Origin: Oscillospiraceae bacterium
GTDB taxonomy: Bacteria; Bacillota; Clostridia; Oscillospirales; Acutalibacteraceae
NCBI GenBank assembly: GCA_910574995.1
Contig: CAJTCS010000012.1
Coordinates: 1-64,000, forward strand
DNA length: 64,000 nt
Direction of reading: 5' to 3'
Under the pieces are notes generated by a model. That model ran no database searches and was not told where the DNA came from. It was given only the letters and a program-made list of their open reading frames with translations. Positions within the stretch are counted from its first letter, which is position 1. Every line of letters starts with the position of its first letter. This document shows positions 9,125 to 17,575 of the stretch, one piece after another. Made by a program: the position numbers and the translations under genes.

Positions 9125-9955
9125 TCAATGCCGCGCCCGGTAGCGCCCCTGGGTGGCCGGGCGGGGCGGGGCGCCTTCCTTGGGAAGGCTTTCCGGGGGG
9201 ATCTTCCCAGAGGGGGCGCTGCGCGGCGGCTCCTGGGGATAGAAATCCTGAGAGCTGTCCAGGGGATAGGCCGGTTCCTCCCGCGCGGGCTCTTGCCGGG
9301 GAAGCGGCCGGGGTGTACGGGAGGGCCTGCCCCCGCCTGTATAGCGCGGGGCCCTTCTCCGGGGCTCGGCATATTCCTCGAACACATCCCGGCGGCTTTG
9401 CGGGGCCCGGCCGGGCCGGGGCGCGGCATATTCGTCAAAGATGTCCTCCGCCTCCCGCGGGCCGCCGCCCCGTGTTAAAAAGGCAGGCACGGCCAGCAGC
9501 AGTATAGCCAATACCGCCAACACGGCCAGCCCCACCGGGGAATACAGGGAAGCGGCCAAGGCCCCGCAGCCCGGCAGGTATGTAACACAGGTGGCTTCCA
9601 CGTCGGCCGGATCCAGCAGGGCCACGTCAGGCTGGCCAAAAGCCTCTTGCTGGGTGACGAACTGCCCCTCGCTGGTGCCTACGATCCGCCGCAGCACCAA
9701 AGCCCCCTCCCCGTTGCGGAAAGCCGCTATGTCCCCAGGCTGGCATTCCGGGCCCACCCGCAGGATGGCCAGGTCCCCCTCCGCCAGGGCGGGCTCCATC
9801 TCGCCCCCCGCCACTGTAAAGGGCGCATACCCCAGCAGCTGGGGCGGGTCTTGCCCCCATAGGGTATGGCTGGCCAGCAGCCAGCCGCCGCAAACCAGCA
9901 GCGTGCCCAGCACCAAAGCCAGCAGGCACCGCAACGTCAAGATAAGTGCTTTCAT
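9125..9955 (-). CDS. S26 signal-peptidase-like protein lacking catalytic residues
   Basis: A 276-residue protein (ATG 9955, GAAAGGAG upstream). An N-terminal membrane segment is followed by the S26 fold pattern GYAPFTVAGGEMEPALAEGD. In active SipW-type peptidases this region reads SGSMxP; here the catalytic Ser is Glu (GGEM). The second conserved segment reads LRRIVGT where active enzymes have HRIVG, so the catalytic His is Arg. A second membrane segment (about residues 140-160) precedes an Arg/Pro/Glu-rich tail of about 110 residues with repeated FDEYA/FEEYAEPRR patterns. It is therefore probably a non-catalytic relative with a binding or scaffold role. Both substitutions are seen directly in the sequence; the role is inferred. 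Confidence 0.75.
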   Translation of the reverse strand: MKALILTLRCLLALVLGTLLVCGGWLLASHTLWGQDPPQLLGYAPFTVAGGEMEPALAEGDLAILRVGPECQPGDIAAFRNGEGALVLRRIVGTSEGQFVTQQEAFGQPDVALLDPADVEATCVTYLPGCGALAASLYSPVGLAVLAVLAILLLAVPAFLTRGGGPREAEDIFDEYAAPRPGRAPQSRRDVFEEYAEPRRRAPRYTGGGRPSRTPRPLPRQEPAREEPAYPLDSSQDFYPQEPPRSAPSGKIPPESLPKEGAPPRPATQGRYRARH

Positions 9956-9986
9956 ACTTGCGAACTCCTTTCTTTTGGGGCCCTTC

Positions 9987-11303
9987 CTATAAGGCCTTTT
10001 CCATCACCGCGTTTTCCAGCCCCACAGCCTTGCCCGTGGCCGGGTGGGGGCGGGATACCTGTTGGCGGCAAACCAGCCGGTATCCCATATGCTGGAAAAA
10101 GGGCTGGGCTGTCCGGGAGGCATGGGTCTCCAGTGTTTGCTGGCCTGTTCGGCGGGCCTGCCTCTCCAGGGCCTCCACCAGGGCGCGCCCTACGCCCCGG
10201 CCCTGGAAATCCTGCCGGACGTACAGCCTGTCCAGATAGCCGCCGTCCAGGTCGGCAAACCCGGCCAGCCTACCATCCGTATCCTCTGCCACCAAGGTAA
10301 AATGCCCCTGTAGGGACCCTCCCCACCGCCCCCGGTCCAGCCGGTCCAAAGGCGGGGCCCAAGCCTCCAGCTGCTCGGGCGTGTAGTCTTGGCGGCAGAC
10401 CGTGCGGACGGTGTGGTAAAACAGCGCCAAAACCTCTTCCAGCTCCTTCCCCCGGTAAGGCCGCAGGAAAAACCCCTGGGCCCGCCTTTTTTCCCAATGC
10501 TCCAGCAGCCAGCGGGCCACGCCGCCCTCCTCGTTGCCGCCAATGACCTCCGTGGCGGCGGCCTTCAGCTCTGGCACAGCGTTTGCCACCGCGCAGGCTA
10601 TGTCCGCCGCCTGGAACAGGGGCAGGTCGTTCACCGCGTCGCCGAAAGCTACCAAGCTGCCGCAGCCCAGCAGTTCCCGCAGCTTTTGGGCCGCGTGGGC
10701 CTTGCTGGCGGCCTTGGGCATCAGCTCCAGCCAGTATTCCGTCCGGTACAATTCCTGTTGGAAGGTCACGTTGGCCCAGGGCAGCGCCCGGGCCCGCTCA
10801 TACAGGGGTAAAAGCTGCTCTTTCTCGCCAATGAACGTAAAATAGAACGCCTCCCCCTGGTACAGCTGGGCCTCCCCCTCTACCGGCCGCAGCCGGGGGT
10901 CCCACTGGCGGTTTCGCAGGTAATGGGCCTGGCCTGGGTTTTCCTGCCCGGCTATCCAGCTTAGGCGTTCCGTCCCCTCTACAAACGCATAGGCGACTGG
11001 CCACAGATTTAACGGCCCGGCGGCGTCCCGCACCCAGGCTGCCTCTTCCGGGGAGAAGCCCGTGTGCCACAGCCGCTCCCCGGTGGCCGTGTCGATGATG
11101 AAAGCCCCGTTATACACGATGGCGGGCAGCCGGGCGGTCAATCCCGCCGTCACCCGCCGGGCCGAATGGAACGACCGGGCCGTGGCGTATGTAAAACGCA
11201 TCCCCTGGCTAACCAGCCGGTTCAGCGTTTCCACCGTAAACGGGGAAAGCTTCTCGTCCCGCCCCAGCAGCGTACCGTCTAAGTCGCTGACATACAACGT
11301 CAT
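9987..11303 (-). CDS. Fusion of Cof-type HAD phosphatase and GNAT acetyltransferase
   Basis: A 438-residue protein starting at ATG 11303 behind GGGGGGACA; an in-frame extension upstream runs into lepA and has unlikely composition. Residues 1 to about 270 are a Cof/IIB HAD hydrolase: motif I DLDGTLLGR, and a late motif GDAVNDLPLF with the second acidic residues. Residues about 290-438 are a GNAT domain with the acetyl-CoA loop VRQDFQGRGVGRALVEALER and a C-terminal FFQHMGYRLV. The HAD half likely dephosphorylates a small sugar or cofactor phosphate; the acetyltransferase substrate is unknown. It lies 32 bases after the lepA stop codon on the same strand, so the two may be co-transcribed. Confidence 0.85.
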   Translation of the reverse strand: MTLYVSDLDGTLLGRDEKLSPFTVETLNRLVSQGMRFTYATARSFHSARRVTAGLTARLPAIVYNGAFIIDTATGERLWHTGFSPEEAAWVRDAAGPLNLWPVAYAFVEGTERLSWIAGQENPGQAHYLRNRQWDPRLRPVEGEAQLYQGEAFYFTFIGEKEQLLPLYERARALPWANVTFQQELYRTEYWLELMPKAASKAHAAQKLRELLGCGSLVAFGDAVNDLPLFQAADIACAVANAVPELKAAATEVIGGNEEGGVARWLLEHWEKRRAQGFFLRPYRGKELEEVLALFYHTVRTVCRQDYTPEQLEAWAPPLDRLDRGRWGGSLQGHFTLVAEDTDGRLAGFADLDGGYLDRLYVRQDFQGRGVGRALVEALERQARRTGQQTLETHASRTAQPFFQHMGYRLVCRQQVSRPHPATGKAVGLENAVMEKAL

Positions 11304-11335
11304 TTTTTGTCCCCCCCTCGGCGGGGCCGGGCCCC

Positions 11336-13138
11336 TTATTCGTCCAGCTTCAGCACGGACATGAACGCCTCTTGGGGGACCTCTACGGTGCCCAGCTGGC
11401 GCATGCGCTTTTTGCCCTCTTTCTGCTTTTCCAGCAGCTTCTTTTTCCGGGTGATGTCCCCGCCGTAGCACTTGGCCAGCACGTCCTTGCGCATGGCCTT
11501 CACCGTTTCCCGGGCAATGATCTTCCCCCCAATACAGGCCTGTATGGGCACCTCGAACAGCTGGCGGGGTATTTTCTCCTTCAGCTTTTCGCTCATCTTC
11601 CGGGCCCGGGGGTACGCCTTGTCCGCGTGGATGATGAAGGAAAGGGCGTCCACCACCTCGCCGTTAAGCATGATATCCAGCTTCACCAGCTCAGACTTCC
11701 GGTAGCCCAAAAGCTCATAGTCGAAGGAGGCATAGCCCCGGGTGCGGGACTTCAGCGCGTCGAAGAAGTCATAGATGATCTCGTTCAAGGGCAGCTCATA
11801 GTGGATGTCAACCCGGTCGGTGTCGATATATTTCATATCCTTGAAAACGCCCCGGCGCTCTTGGCAAAGCTCCATGATATTGCCCACGTAGTCGGCGGGG
11901 GCGTAGACGTGGGCGTTGGTAATGGGCTCCTGGGCCTCCTGGATGGTGGCGGGGTCTGGGTAATTGGTGGGGTTGTCGATGCGGATTTTTTCGCCGTTGG
12001 TTTTGGTAATCTCGTATACGACGCTGGGGGCGGTGGTGATCAAATCCAAGTTGTATTCCCGTTCCAGCCGCTCTTGAATGATCTCCATGTGCAAAAGGCC
12101 TAAAAAGCCGCACCGGAAGCCAAAACCCAGGGCGATGGAGGTTTCAGGCTCGAAGGTAAGGGAGGCGTCGTTCAGCTGCAGCTTTTCCAGGGCGTCCCGC
12201 AGGTCGGTATAATGGGCGCCGTCCGCCGGGTATATGCCGCAGAACACCATGGGCTGCACCGCCCGGTAGCCCGGCAAGGCCCTTTCGGCGGGGCGGTCTG
12301 CCAGGGTGATGGTATCGCCCACCCGGGCATGGCGCACGTCCTTGATGGAGGCGGCAATATAACCCACCTCCCCGGCGCACAGGCTGGGGGCGGGCTCTAG
12401 GGAGGTAGCGCGGAGGAACCCGCACTCTACCACGGTGAATTCGCCCCCGGTGGCCATCATGCGGATGGCGTCCCCGGGCTTTACCGTGCCGTCCATCACC
12501 CGGGCGTACACGATGACCCCCCGGTAGGAGTCATAGTAGGAGTCAAATATCAAGGCCTGCAAAGGGGCGTTTTCGTCGCCTTTTGGGGCGGGGATATCCG
12601 TTACGATGCGCTCTAGGACTTCTTCCACATTCTGGCCTGTTTTGGCGGAGATGCGGGGGGCGTCCAGGGCCGGTATGCCGATGACGTCCTCGATCTCCTG
12701 GCATACCCGGTCGGGCTCGGCCCCCGGCAGGTCGATCTTGTTCACTACAGGCAAGATCTCCAGCCCGGCGTCTACGGCCAGGTACGTGTTGGCCAAGGTC
12801 TGGGCCTCAATGCCCTGGGAGGCGTCTACCACCAGGACGGCCCCCTCGCAGGCGGCCAAAGACCGGGATACTTCGTAGTTAAAGTCCACATGGCCGGGGG
12901 TATCGATCAGGTTGAAGATATATTCCTGGCCGTCTTTGGCTGTATATACCAGGGTGACGGCGTGGGCCTTTATGGTGATGCCCCGTTCCCGCTCCAGGTC
13001 CATGTTGTCCAACAGCTGGTCCTCCATCTCCCGCAGGGCCACGGCGCTGGTTTTTTCCAGTATGCGGTCTGCCAGTGTGCTTTTGCCGTGGTCTATGTGG
13101 GCCACGATGCTGAAATTCCGTATCTTGCTCCTGTCCAT
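11336..13138 (-). CDS. lepA: Elongation factor 4 (back-translocating GTPase)
   Basis: A 600-residue translational GTPase. The G1 motif is [13 protein letters not shown], the G3 motif is DTPGHVDF, and the G4 motif is NKIDLP. The domain order (G, II, III, V, and the LepA-specific C-terminal domain ending [16 protein letters not shown]) and the length match LepA/EF4. EF4 binds ribosomes and helps under stress or during ribosome assembly. It has its own upstream region (13139-13439) and is followed by the HAD-GNAT fusion gene. Confidence 0.97.
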   Translation of the reverse strand: MDRSKIRNFSIVAHIDHGKSTLADRILEKTSAVALREMEDQLLDNMDLERERGITIKAHAVTLVYTAKDGQEYIFNLIDTPGHVDFNYEVSRSLAACEGAVLVVDASQGIEAQTLANTYLAVDAGLEILPVVNKIDLPGAEPDRVCQEIEDVIGIPALDAPRISAKTGQNVEEVLERIVTDIPAPKGDENAPLQALIFDSYYDSYRGVIVYARVMDGTVKPGDAIRMMATGGEFTVVECGFLRATSLEPAPSLCAGEVGYIAASIKDVRHARVGDTITLADRPAERALPGYRAVQPMVFCGIYPADGAHYTDLRDALEKLQLNDASLTFEPETSIALGFGFRCGFLGLLHMEIIQERLEREYNLDLITTAPSVVYEITKTNGEKIRIDNPTNYPDPATIQEAQEPITNAHVYAPADYVGNIMELCQERRGVFKDMKYIDTDRVDIHYELPLNEIIYDFFDALKSRTRGYASFDYELLGYRKSELVKLDIMLNGEVVDALSFIIHADKAYPRARKMSEKLKEKIPRQLFEVPIQACIGGKIIARETVKAMRKDVLAKCYGGDITRKKKLLEKQKEGKKRMRQLGTVEVPQEAFMSVLKLDE

Positions 13139-13439
13139 GCTGCCTCCTCGCTTTGCTTCAGGCTGTTTCAGACGCCTATAATAGGTTTATTATAGCAAAT
13201 TCCTGGGGGCCCGTCAAATGGAAAGGGAGGCCGGGACGGCAAAAAAACGCCCCTGCAGCTCGCGGTGCGTGGCACCGCTTACCGCGGGGGCAGGCCTGTC
13301 GTTGGCGCTTTCTGTATCCCGGTACGTTTCAGGGCCGGGGACGCCGGGTTTTATGCGGGGAGCGCAAAAGCCGCAAACCGCCTCCCCCTGCGGCAGAGGG
13401 CGTGTGCGGGCTGAAGTGGCTATTCGGCCGAGGGGGGGG

Positions 13440-14261
13440 TTACCAGCCCAGGCCCTTCAGGTATTCCCGGCTCATGGTGATGGCCTCCATGGAGGTGCGG
13501 CCATTGGACTGGTCCTGTTCCACAACTACCCACTGGGCCCCGGCTTCCACGGAAGCTTCCAGGATGGGCGGGAAATCCTGCATACCGCTGCCAACGGGGC
13601 GGAACTCGAAGAAGCCGTGGCTCTCCTGCTCTTCCACGTCGGTGCCGATGAGCTGGTACATGTTGGCGGGCTTGCCTTCCTTGTAAAAGTCCTTCAGGTG
13701 TACCACGGGAGAACGGCCGGTATACTTTTTGATGTACCCGGCAGGGTCCTCGCCGGCCACGTTTACCCAGCAGGTATCGATCTCTGTCTGCAGCAGGTCG
13801 GCGGGGATGGTGTCGTAGATGTAATCCAAAGCATAGCGGCCGTCGGGCATTTTTACGAATTCAAAGTCATGGTTGTGGTACAGGGTCTGGATGCCGTGGG
13901 ACTTGCAGGCCTTGGCAATCTCCTCAAACAGCTTCACATTGCCCTCGAACTTGGGGGTGCCGGGGCGGTCCTCCTCCATCAGGTAGGGGATGGCGATGAA
14001 CTTTACGCCGATCTCCACATATTTGGCGATGGTGCCCTCCATGTCGGCCACCAGCTCCTGGAAGGGCACATGGGCAGAAACAGCCTCCAGGCCAGCCTCT
14101 TCAATGGCGGCCTTGATCTCGGCGGGCTCTTTGCCGTACAGGCCGGCCAGCTCTACGCCGTCATAGCCGATCTCCTTGATTTTTTTCATAGTGCCCAGGA
14201 AATCCTTCTCCGCATCGTCACGGACGGAATATACCTGCACGGCAACGGGCAATGTCTTCAT
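13440..14261 (-). CDS. Sugar phosphate isomerase/epimerase-like TIM barrel protein
   Basis: A 273-residue member of the xylose-isomerase-like TIM barrel (AP endonuclease 2/IolE-type) superfamily. The start ATG at 14261 is 9 bases from GGAAAGGA; an ATG six bases upstream (14267) is the alternative. Motifs include the N-terminal VQVYSVRDD, GYDGVELAGLYG, the central YHNHDFEF and, near the end, WVVVEQD, which place metal-binding Glu/His/Asp residues at the expected barrel positions. Such enzymes isomerise or epimerise keto sugars or inositol derivatives. There is no neighbouring sugar transporter or dehydrogenase, so the substrate cannot be named. Confidence 0.85.
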   Translation of the reverse strand: MKTLPVAVQVYSVRDDAEKDFLGTMKKIKEIGYDGVELAGLYGKEPAEIKAAIEEAGLEAVSAHVPFQELVADMEGTIAKYVEIGVKFIAIPYLMEEDRPGTPKFEGNVKLFEEIAKACKSHGIQTLYHNHDFEFVKMPDGRYALDYIYDTIPADLLQTEIDTCWVNVAGEDPAGYIKKYTGRSPVVHLKDFYKEGKPANMYQLIGTDVEEQESHGFFEFRPVGSGMQDFPPILEASVEAGAQWVVVEQDQSNGRTSMEAITMSREYLKGLGW

Positions 14262-14425
14262 GGTCATACATCCTTTCCAGCGGGGCAAAAAGCCGCCGCC
14301 CTTTCCTTTTATTTTATCTAATTGTACCAAAGTTTTCCGGGAAAATCAAGGGCGCTGGGAAAGCCGCATCTATGAAAAAAGCGGTTCTTGGGCCTGCCCC
14401 CGTAAAAGAGGGCGGGGAAGTTTTT

Positions 14426-15133
14426 TTATGGCAGCACGTCCAGCAAGCCGGAAATACGGCTGATCTTCACCATGTCTTCCGTGTCGTCCGGCTGGGGCTT
14501 CGCCTGTATCAGTACCGGCTGGATACCCGCTTCCCGGGCCCCCCGCAGGTTGCCGGTGAAATCGTCGATAAAAACGGTCTGCTCTGGGGGCAGGCCCATT
14601 TTGGCCAGCGCGTCCTGGTACATCCGCGGGTGGGGCTTGTACACCCCCAGGGTATAGCTGTAGGTCGCGCAGTCAAAAAACGGGGAAAGGCCGAAATGCT
14701 CCAGCACGGGCACGATAGACGGCCAGGTGTCGGAAATGACCCCCAGCTTATACCGGCCCCGCAGCGATTCCAGGGTGGAGAGGGTATCCGGGAACAGGTA
14801 ATAGTTGTCCAGGGCGTGGACCTTGTCCCCGGCTATTTTTTCTATGTCCCCCTTGCCCAGCCCCAGCTGGGGGAAAGCCTCTGCCAGCATAAGGAAATAT
14901 TGGGAAAACTGCTGGTATTCCTCCTCCACGGTAGACAGGCGGTGGTGGGTATCCAGGTATTGGGTCGCCTCGCGCTTTACAGCGGCCAGCCTGTCCTGGG
15001 GCAGGGCCGCCAATTTTTCTTCTGGGAAATACCGGCGGGCAAAATGCGAAAACATCCAGTCCCCAGAGGCGGGGCATAAAAGCGTCCAGCCTAAGTCAAA
15101 AAATATGCCCTTCACAGGCGCTTGCAGTTCCAT
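14426..15133 (-). CDS. HAD-superfamily hydrolase
   Basis: A 235-residue HAD protein beginning at ATG 15133 (AAAGGGAGGA upstream; the ORF extends 10 codons further without a better site). Motif I is FFDLGWTLLCP (the second Asp of DxD is Gly-Trp here: DLGWT, as in some HAD hydrolases), motif II is VISDTWP, motif III includes YKPHPRMY, and motif IV is FIDDFTGN. It is probably a small-molecule phosphatase. On the minus strand TTGACA (15219-15224) and a weaker CATGAT lie 17 bases apart, a possible promoter. It is divergent from the WYL regulator. Confidence 0.85.
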   Translation of the reverse strand: MELQAPVKGIFFDLGWTLLCPASGDWMFSHFARRYFPEEKLAALPQDRLAAVKREATQYLDTHHRLSTVEEEYQQFSQYFLMLAEAFPQLGLGKGDIEKIAGDKVHALDNYYLFPDTLSTLESLRGRYKLGVISDTWPSIVPVLEHFGLSPFFDCATYSYTLGVYKPHPRMYQDALAKMGLPPEQTVFIDDFTGNLRGAREAGIQPVLIQAKPQPDDTEDMVKISRISGLLDVLP

Positions 15134-15245
15134 GCTGTATCCTCCCTTTATGCAATATGGCAAAGGCCTGCAAAACGGCCTTTGCTATCTTACATATCAT
15201 GCCATACCCAAGACGGTTTGTCAAATATCCCCTAGGCGCTTGCCC

Positions 15246-15274
15246 TTGCATTCCCAGCCCTGCTGTGCTATAGT
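15246..15274 (+). promoter_or_regulatory. Putative promoter of the WYL regulator gene
   Basis: TTGCAT (15246-15251) and TATAGT (15269-15274) are spaced by 17 bases, about 95 bases upstream of the WYL gene start. Confidence 0.45.
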
Positions 15275-15368
15275 CAAAATGGGGCAAAGGCAAATACTTT
15301 GTACAGGTTTGGTTATTATTTTGCCATGTATAGTAAGTATCCAAAAAGGCCCCCGGGAGGGCACAGGC

Positions 15369-16271
15369 ATGAAACTAGACCGCCTGATCGGCATACTATC
15401 TATCCTTTTGCAGAGGGACAAGGTGACCATGCCCTACCTAGCGGAGACGTTTGAGGTATCCCGCCGCACCATCAGCCGGGACGTCGACGCCCTTTGCCGG
15501 GCGGGTATCCCCATCGTCACCAGCCAGGGGGCGGGCGGCGGGGTGTCCATTCTGGCCGGCGGCCGGCTGGACAGGGCCATCCTCACCTCGGCCGAGCTGC
15601 AGGCCATCCTGGCCGGGCTCCGCAGCCTGGACAGCGTCAGCGGCACGCGGCGGTATGCCCAGCTTATGGAAAAGCTGGCTGGCCCGGGGTTTTGGGCGCA
15701 GGGGGGCGGCGTCCTCATCGACCTGGCCGCTTGGCATAAGGGGCCCCTTTCAGAAAAGCTGGATTTGCTGCGGGAGGCCATCGGCGCGGGGCGGACGGTA
15801 GGGTTCCATTACTATGCCCCTTCTGGGGAATCGGACCGGGTGACAGAGCCGTATTATATCCTTTTCCAGTGGGGGGCCTGGTACCTGTGGGCCTGGTGCC
15901 GGGCCCGGGAGGGCTACCGGCTTTTCAAGCTGGACCGCATGGCGCGGCCCGCCCTGGGGGAAGCTTTCGCCAAACGCCAAGCCCCTTATCCAGACTTGTC
16001 CAGCCAGCGGGTGTTCCCGGAACTGTACCGGGTGGAAGCCATCGTGCCCGCCCAGTACAAGTGGCTGCTGGTAGAGGAGTATGGGGAGGGCTCCTTCACG
16101 GTCCAGCCGGATGGCCGGTGCCGGTTTTCCATCGGCTTTACCCATCTGGACAGCGCGGTGGGATTCCTCTTGTCCTTCCGGGGGGAGGCGGAGGTGCTGG
16201 GGCCGGGGGAAGTAAAGGCGGCTTTGGGGCGGTTGGGCAAAAAATTGGCAGAGGCGTATGGAGGAACATGA
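15369..16271 (+). CDS. WYL-domain transcriptional regulator (YafY/DeoR-like HTH)
   Basis: A 300-residue regulator starting at ATG 15369 behind GGGAGGGC; a longer in-frame extension upstream lacks ribosome-binding support and crosses the divergent HAD gene. The N-terminus is an HTH_11-type winged helix (YLAETFEVSRRTISRDVDAL), followed by a Gly-rich wing (TSQGAGGGVSI). The WYL domain is about residues 140-215 (FHYYAPSG, FQWGAWYLWAWCRAREGYR) and a WCX-like C-terminus follows. WYL domains bind ligands, often nucleic acids or nucleotides. The stop codon lies inside a perfect inverted repeat and three more palindromes follow before the next gene, so control of that gene is plausible. Confidence 0.9.
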   Translation: MKLDRLIGILSILLQRDKVTMPYLAETFEVSRRTISRDVDALCRAGIPIVTSQGAGGGVSILAGGRLDRAILTSAELQAILAGLRSLDSVSGTRRYAQLMEKLAGPGFWAQGGGVLIDLAAWHKGPLSEKLDLLREAIGAGRTVGFHYYAPSGESDRVTEPYYILFQWGAWYLWAWCRAREGYRLFKLDRMARPALGEAFAKRQAPYPDLSSQRVFPELYRVEAIVPAQYKWLLVEEYGEGSFTVQPDGRCRFSIGFTHLDSAVGFLLSFRGEAEVLGPGEVKAALGRLGKKLAEAYGGT

Positions 16272-16389
16272 CAGGATGCTGTCATGTTCCTTGTGCTATA
16301 GTTAACGCAGTTCAAAATAGGCAGAATACCTCTTTTGAACCAGGCGGCATAGCCGCCCAGCTTGAAAATCATATGTATCGATTTTCAAG
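16263..16389 (+). promoter_or_regulatory. Cluster of four inverted repeats
   Basis: Four perfect palindromes lie in about 130 bases between the WYL gene and the next gene: 16263-16274/16279-16290 (12 bp, loop GATG, containing the WYL stop codon), 16310-16317/16333-16340 (GTTCAAAA type, 8 bp), 16343-16348/16352-16357 (GGCGGC, 6 bp) and 16361-16370/16380-16389 (CTTGAAAATC, 10 bp). None is followed by a convincing U-tract, so operators or mRNA structures are more likely than terminators. Confidence 0.6.
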
Positions 16390-16476
16390 TGCGTTTACTA
16401 TATATTCCTTTTTAAGGGAACGGGACAAGCTTTGCCGAAGGAAACCCGGAACACAGGACAAGAAAGGATGAAAAGC

Positions 16477-17373
16477 ATGGATACACGGAAAGCGGAAGAT
16501 TTTATCCGCGGGAACGCACGGCCCATAGAGCTGGCGGAATTCCGCTGCTATTTTGAAAACGGGCCTAAACAGGCGCTGGTCGACGCCTTGCGGCCTTATC
16601 AAAACCCGGACGGCGGCTTTGGCCATGCCCTGGAGCCAGACAACTGGAACCCCGCTTCCACGCCTATTACCACCAACGACGCCATTATCCGCCTGTTCGA
16701 GGCAAAGGCGCTGGAAGCGGCGGGGGAAATGGCACAGGGCATCGTACGCTACCTTGCCTCTGGGCAGGATTTTGACAGGGAAAAACGGCGCTGGCTGTTC
16801 GCCACCAGCAGCAACCAGGGGCATCCCCGCGCGGCCTGGTGGGGGAAGGAAGGCGACGGTATTGCCGGCTGGAACCCCACCGTGTCTTTGGCTGCGTTTT
16901 TGGTGTGCATGGGGGAGCCCGGCCCTTGGCGGGAGCTGGTGGCGGAAGCTTTTCAAGACCTGGGGCAGGCGGAGGAAAAGCTTGGGGACGGCCTGAAGTG
17001 CTATATGCTGGCCTGGAAGCTGCTGCAAAGCTATGGTATCGAAGGCGTGATAGACTTTGAAAAGGCCCGCGAGGCCATACGGAAAGCCCTGGAGCAAAGC
17101 ATCTGCCGGGACACGGCAAAATACGGCGTGGAGTATGCGCCATCCCCCTCTTGGTTTTTCCAGGATGCGTCCCCCTTCTGGTTCGAGGGGGCGCGGCCGC
17201 TGGTGCAGGCCGAACTGGAAGCCCTGGGCAGGCTCCAGCTAGAGGACGGCGGCTTCGACATTACCTGGCAGTGGCACACGCCCTATACAGAGGAGTTTGC
17301 AAAGGCCCGGGATTGGTGGCGGCCCCGGGTGACGTTGGAAAAGCTTCGTTTTTACAACCAGTACAAAAAGTAA
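16477..17373 (+). CDS. Prenyltransferase/terpene-cyclase-fold-like protein of unknown function
   Basis: A 298-residue soluble protein. The preferred start is ATG 16477 because AAAGG sits about 9 bases upstream; ATG 16468 is too close to it. It has repeats of the squalene-cyclase/prenyltransferase alpha/alpha-barrel type: PYQNPDGGFGHALEPD near residue 45 and RLQLEDGGFDITW near residue 265, with the QxxDGGF pattern of QW-like repeats. There is no DxDD or DXXD cyclase acid motif that I can identify, so enzymatic cyclisation is unlikely. It sits alone downstream of a WYL regulator and four palindromes, suggesting it is that regulator's target. Function unknown. Confidence 0.75.
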   Translation: MDTRKAEDFIRGNARPIELAEFRCYFENGPKQALVDALRPYQNPDGGFGHALEPDNWNPASTPITTNDAIIRLFEAKALEAAGEMAQGIVRYLASGQDFDREKRRWLFATSSNQGHPRAAWWGKEGDGIAGWNPTVSLAAFLVCMGEPGPWRELVAEAFQDLGQAEEKLGDGLKCYMLAWKLLQSYGIEGVIDFEKAREAIRKALEQSICRDTAKYGVEYAPSPSWFFQDASPFWFEGARPLVQAELEALGRLQLEDGGFDITWQWHTPYTEEFAKARDWWRPRVTLEKLRFYNQYKK

Positions 17374-17504
17374 CGGGCAGGCCCTGGCGCAGGCAGCGCC
17401 GGGGCCCCTTTTCGCCTGCGTGGGGCTGCGGGGAGGGGAAAGCGTGTTTTCCTGGTAAATCCCTGGGAAAATATGCGTCCAGATACCCTGGGGCGAAAAA
17501 ATTC

Positions 17505-17533
17505 TTGAAAAAAGCTACCGGCTGTTATACAAT
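17505..17533 (+). promoter_or_regulatory. Putative promoter of the hybrid kinase gene
   Basis: TTGAAA (17505-17510), a 17-base spacer and TACAAT (17528-17533), with overlapping TATAAT-like sequence just downstream. It lies about 40 bases before the start codon. Confidence 0.6.
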
Positions 17534-17575
17534 ATAATAATACAGGGCAGTTTATGAGGAAAGGCGGGGGGACGG

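Noticed and set aside
14805-15368. Upstream extension of the WYL regulator ORF
   Set aside because: Crosses the divergent HAD gene and has no ribosome binding site; the start at 15369 gives a standard N-terminal HTH.
16263-16290. 12-bp palindrome at the WYL stop as an intrinsic terminator
   Set aside because: The following sequence (TTGTGCTATAG) is not a U-tract, so it is listed as a regulatory inverted repeat instead.
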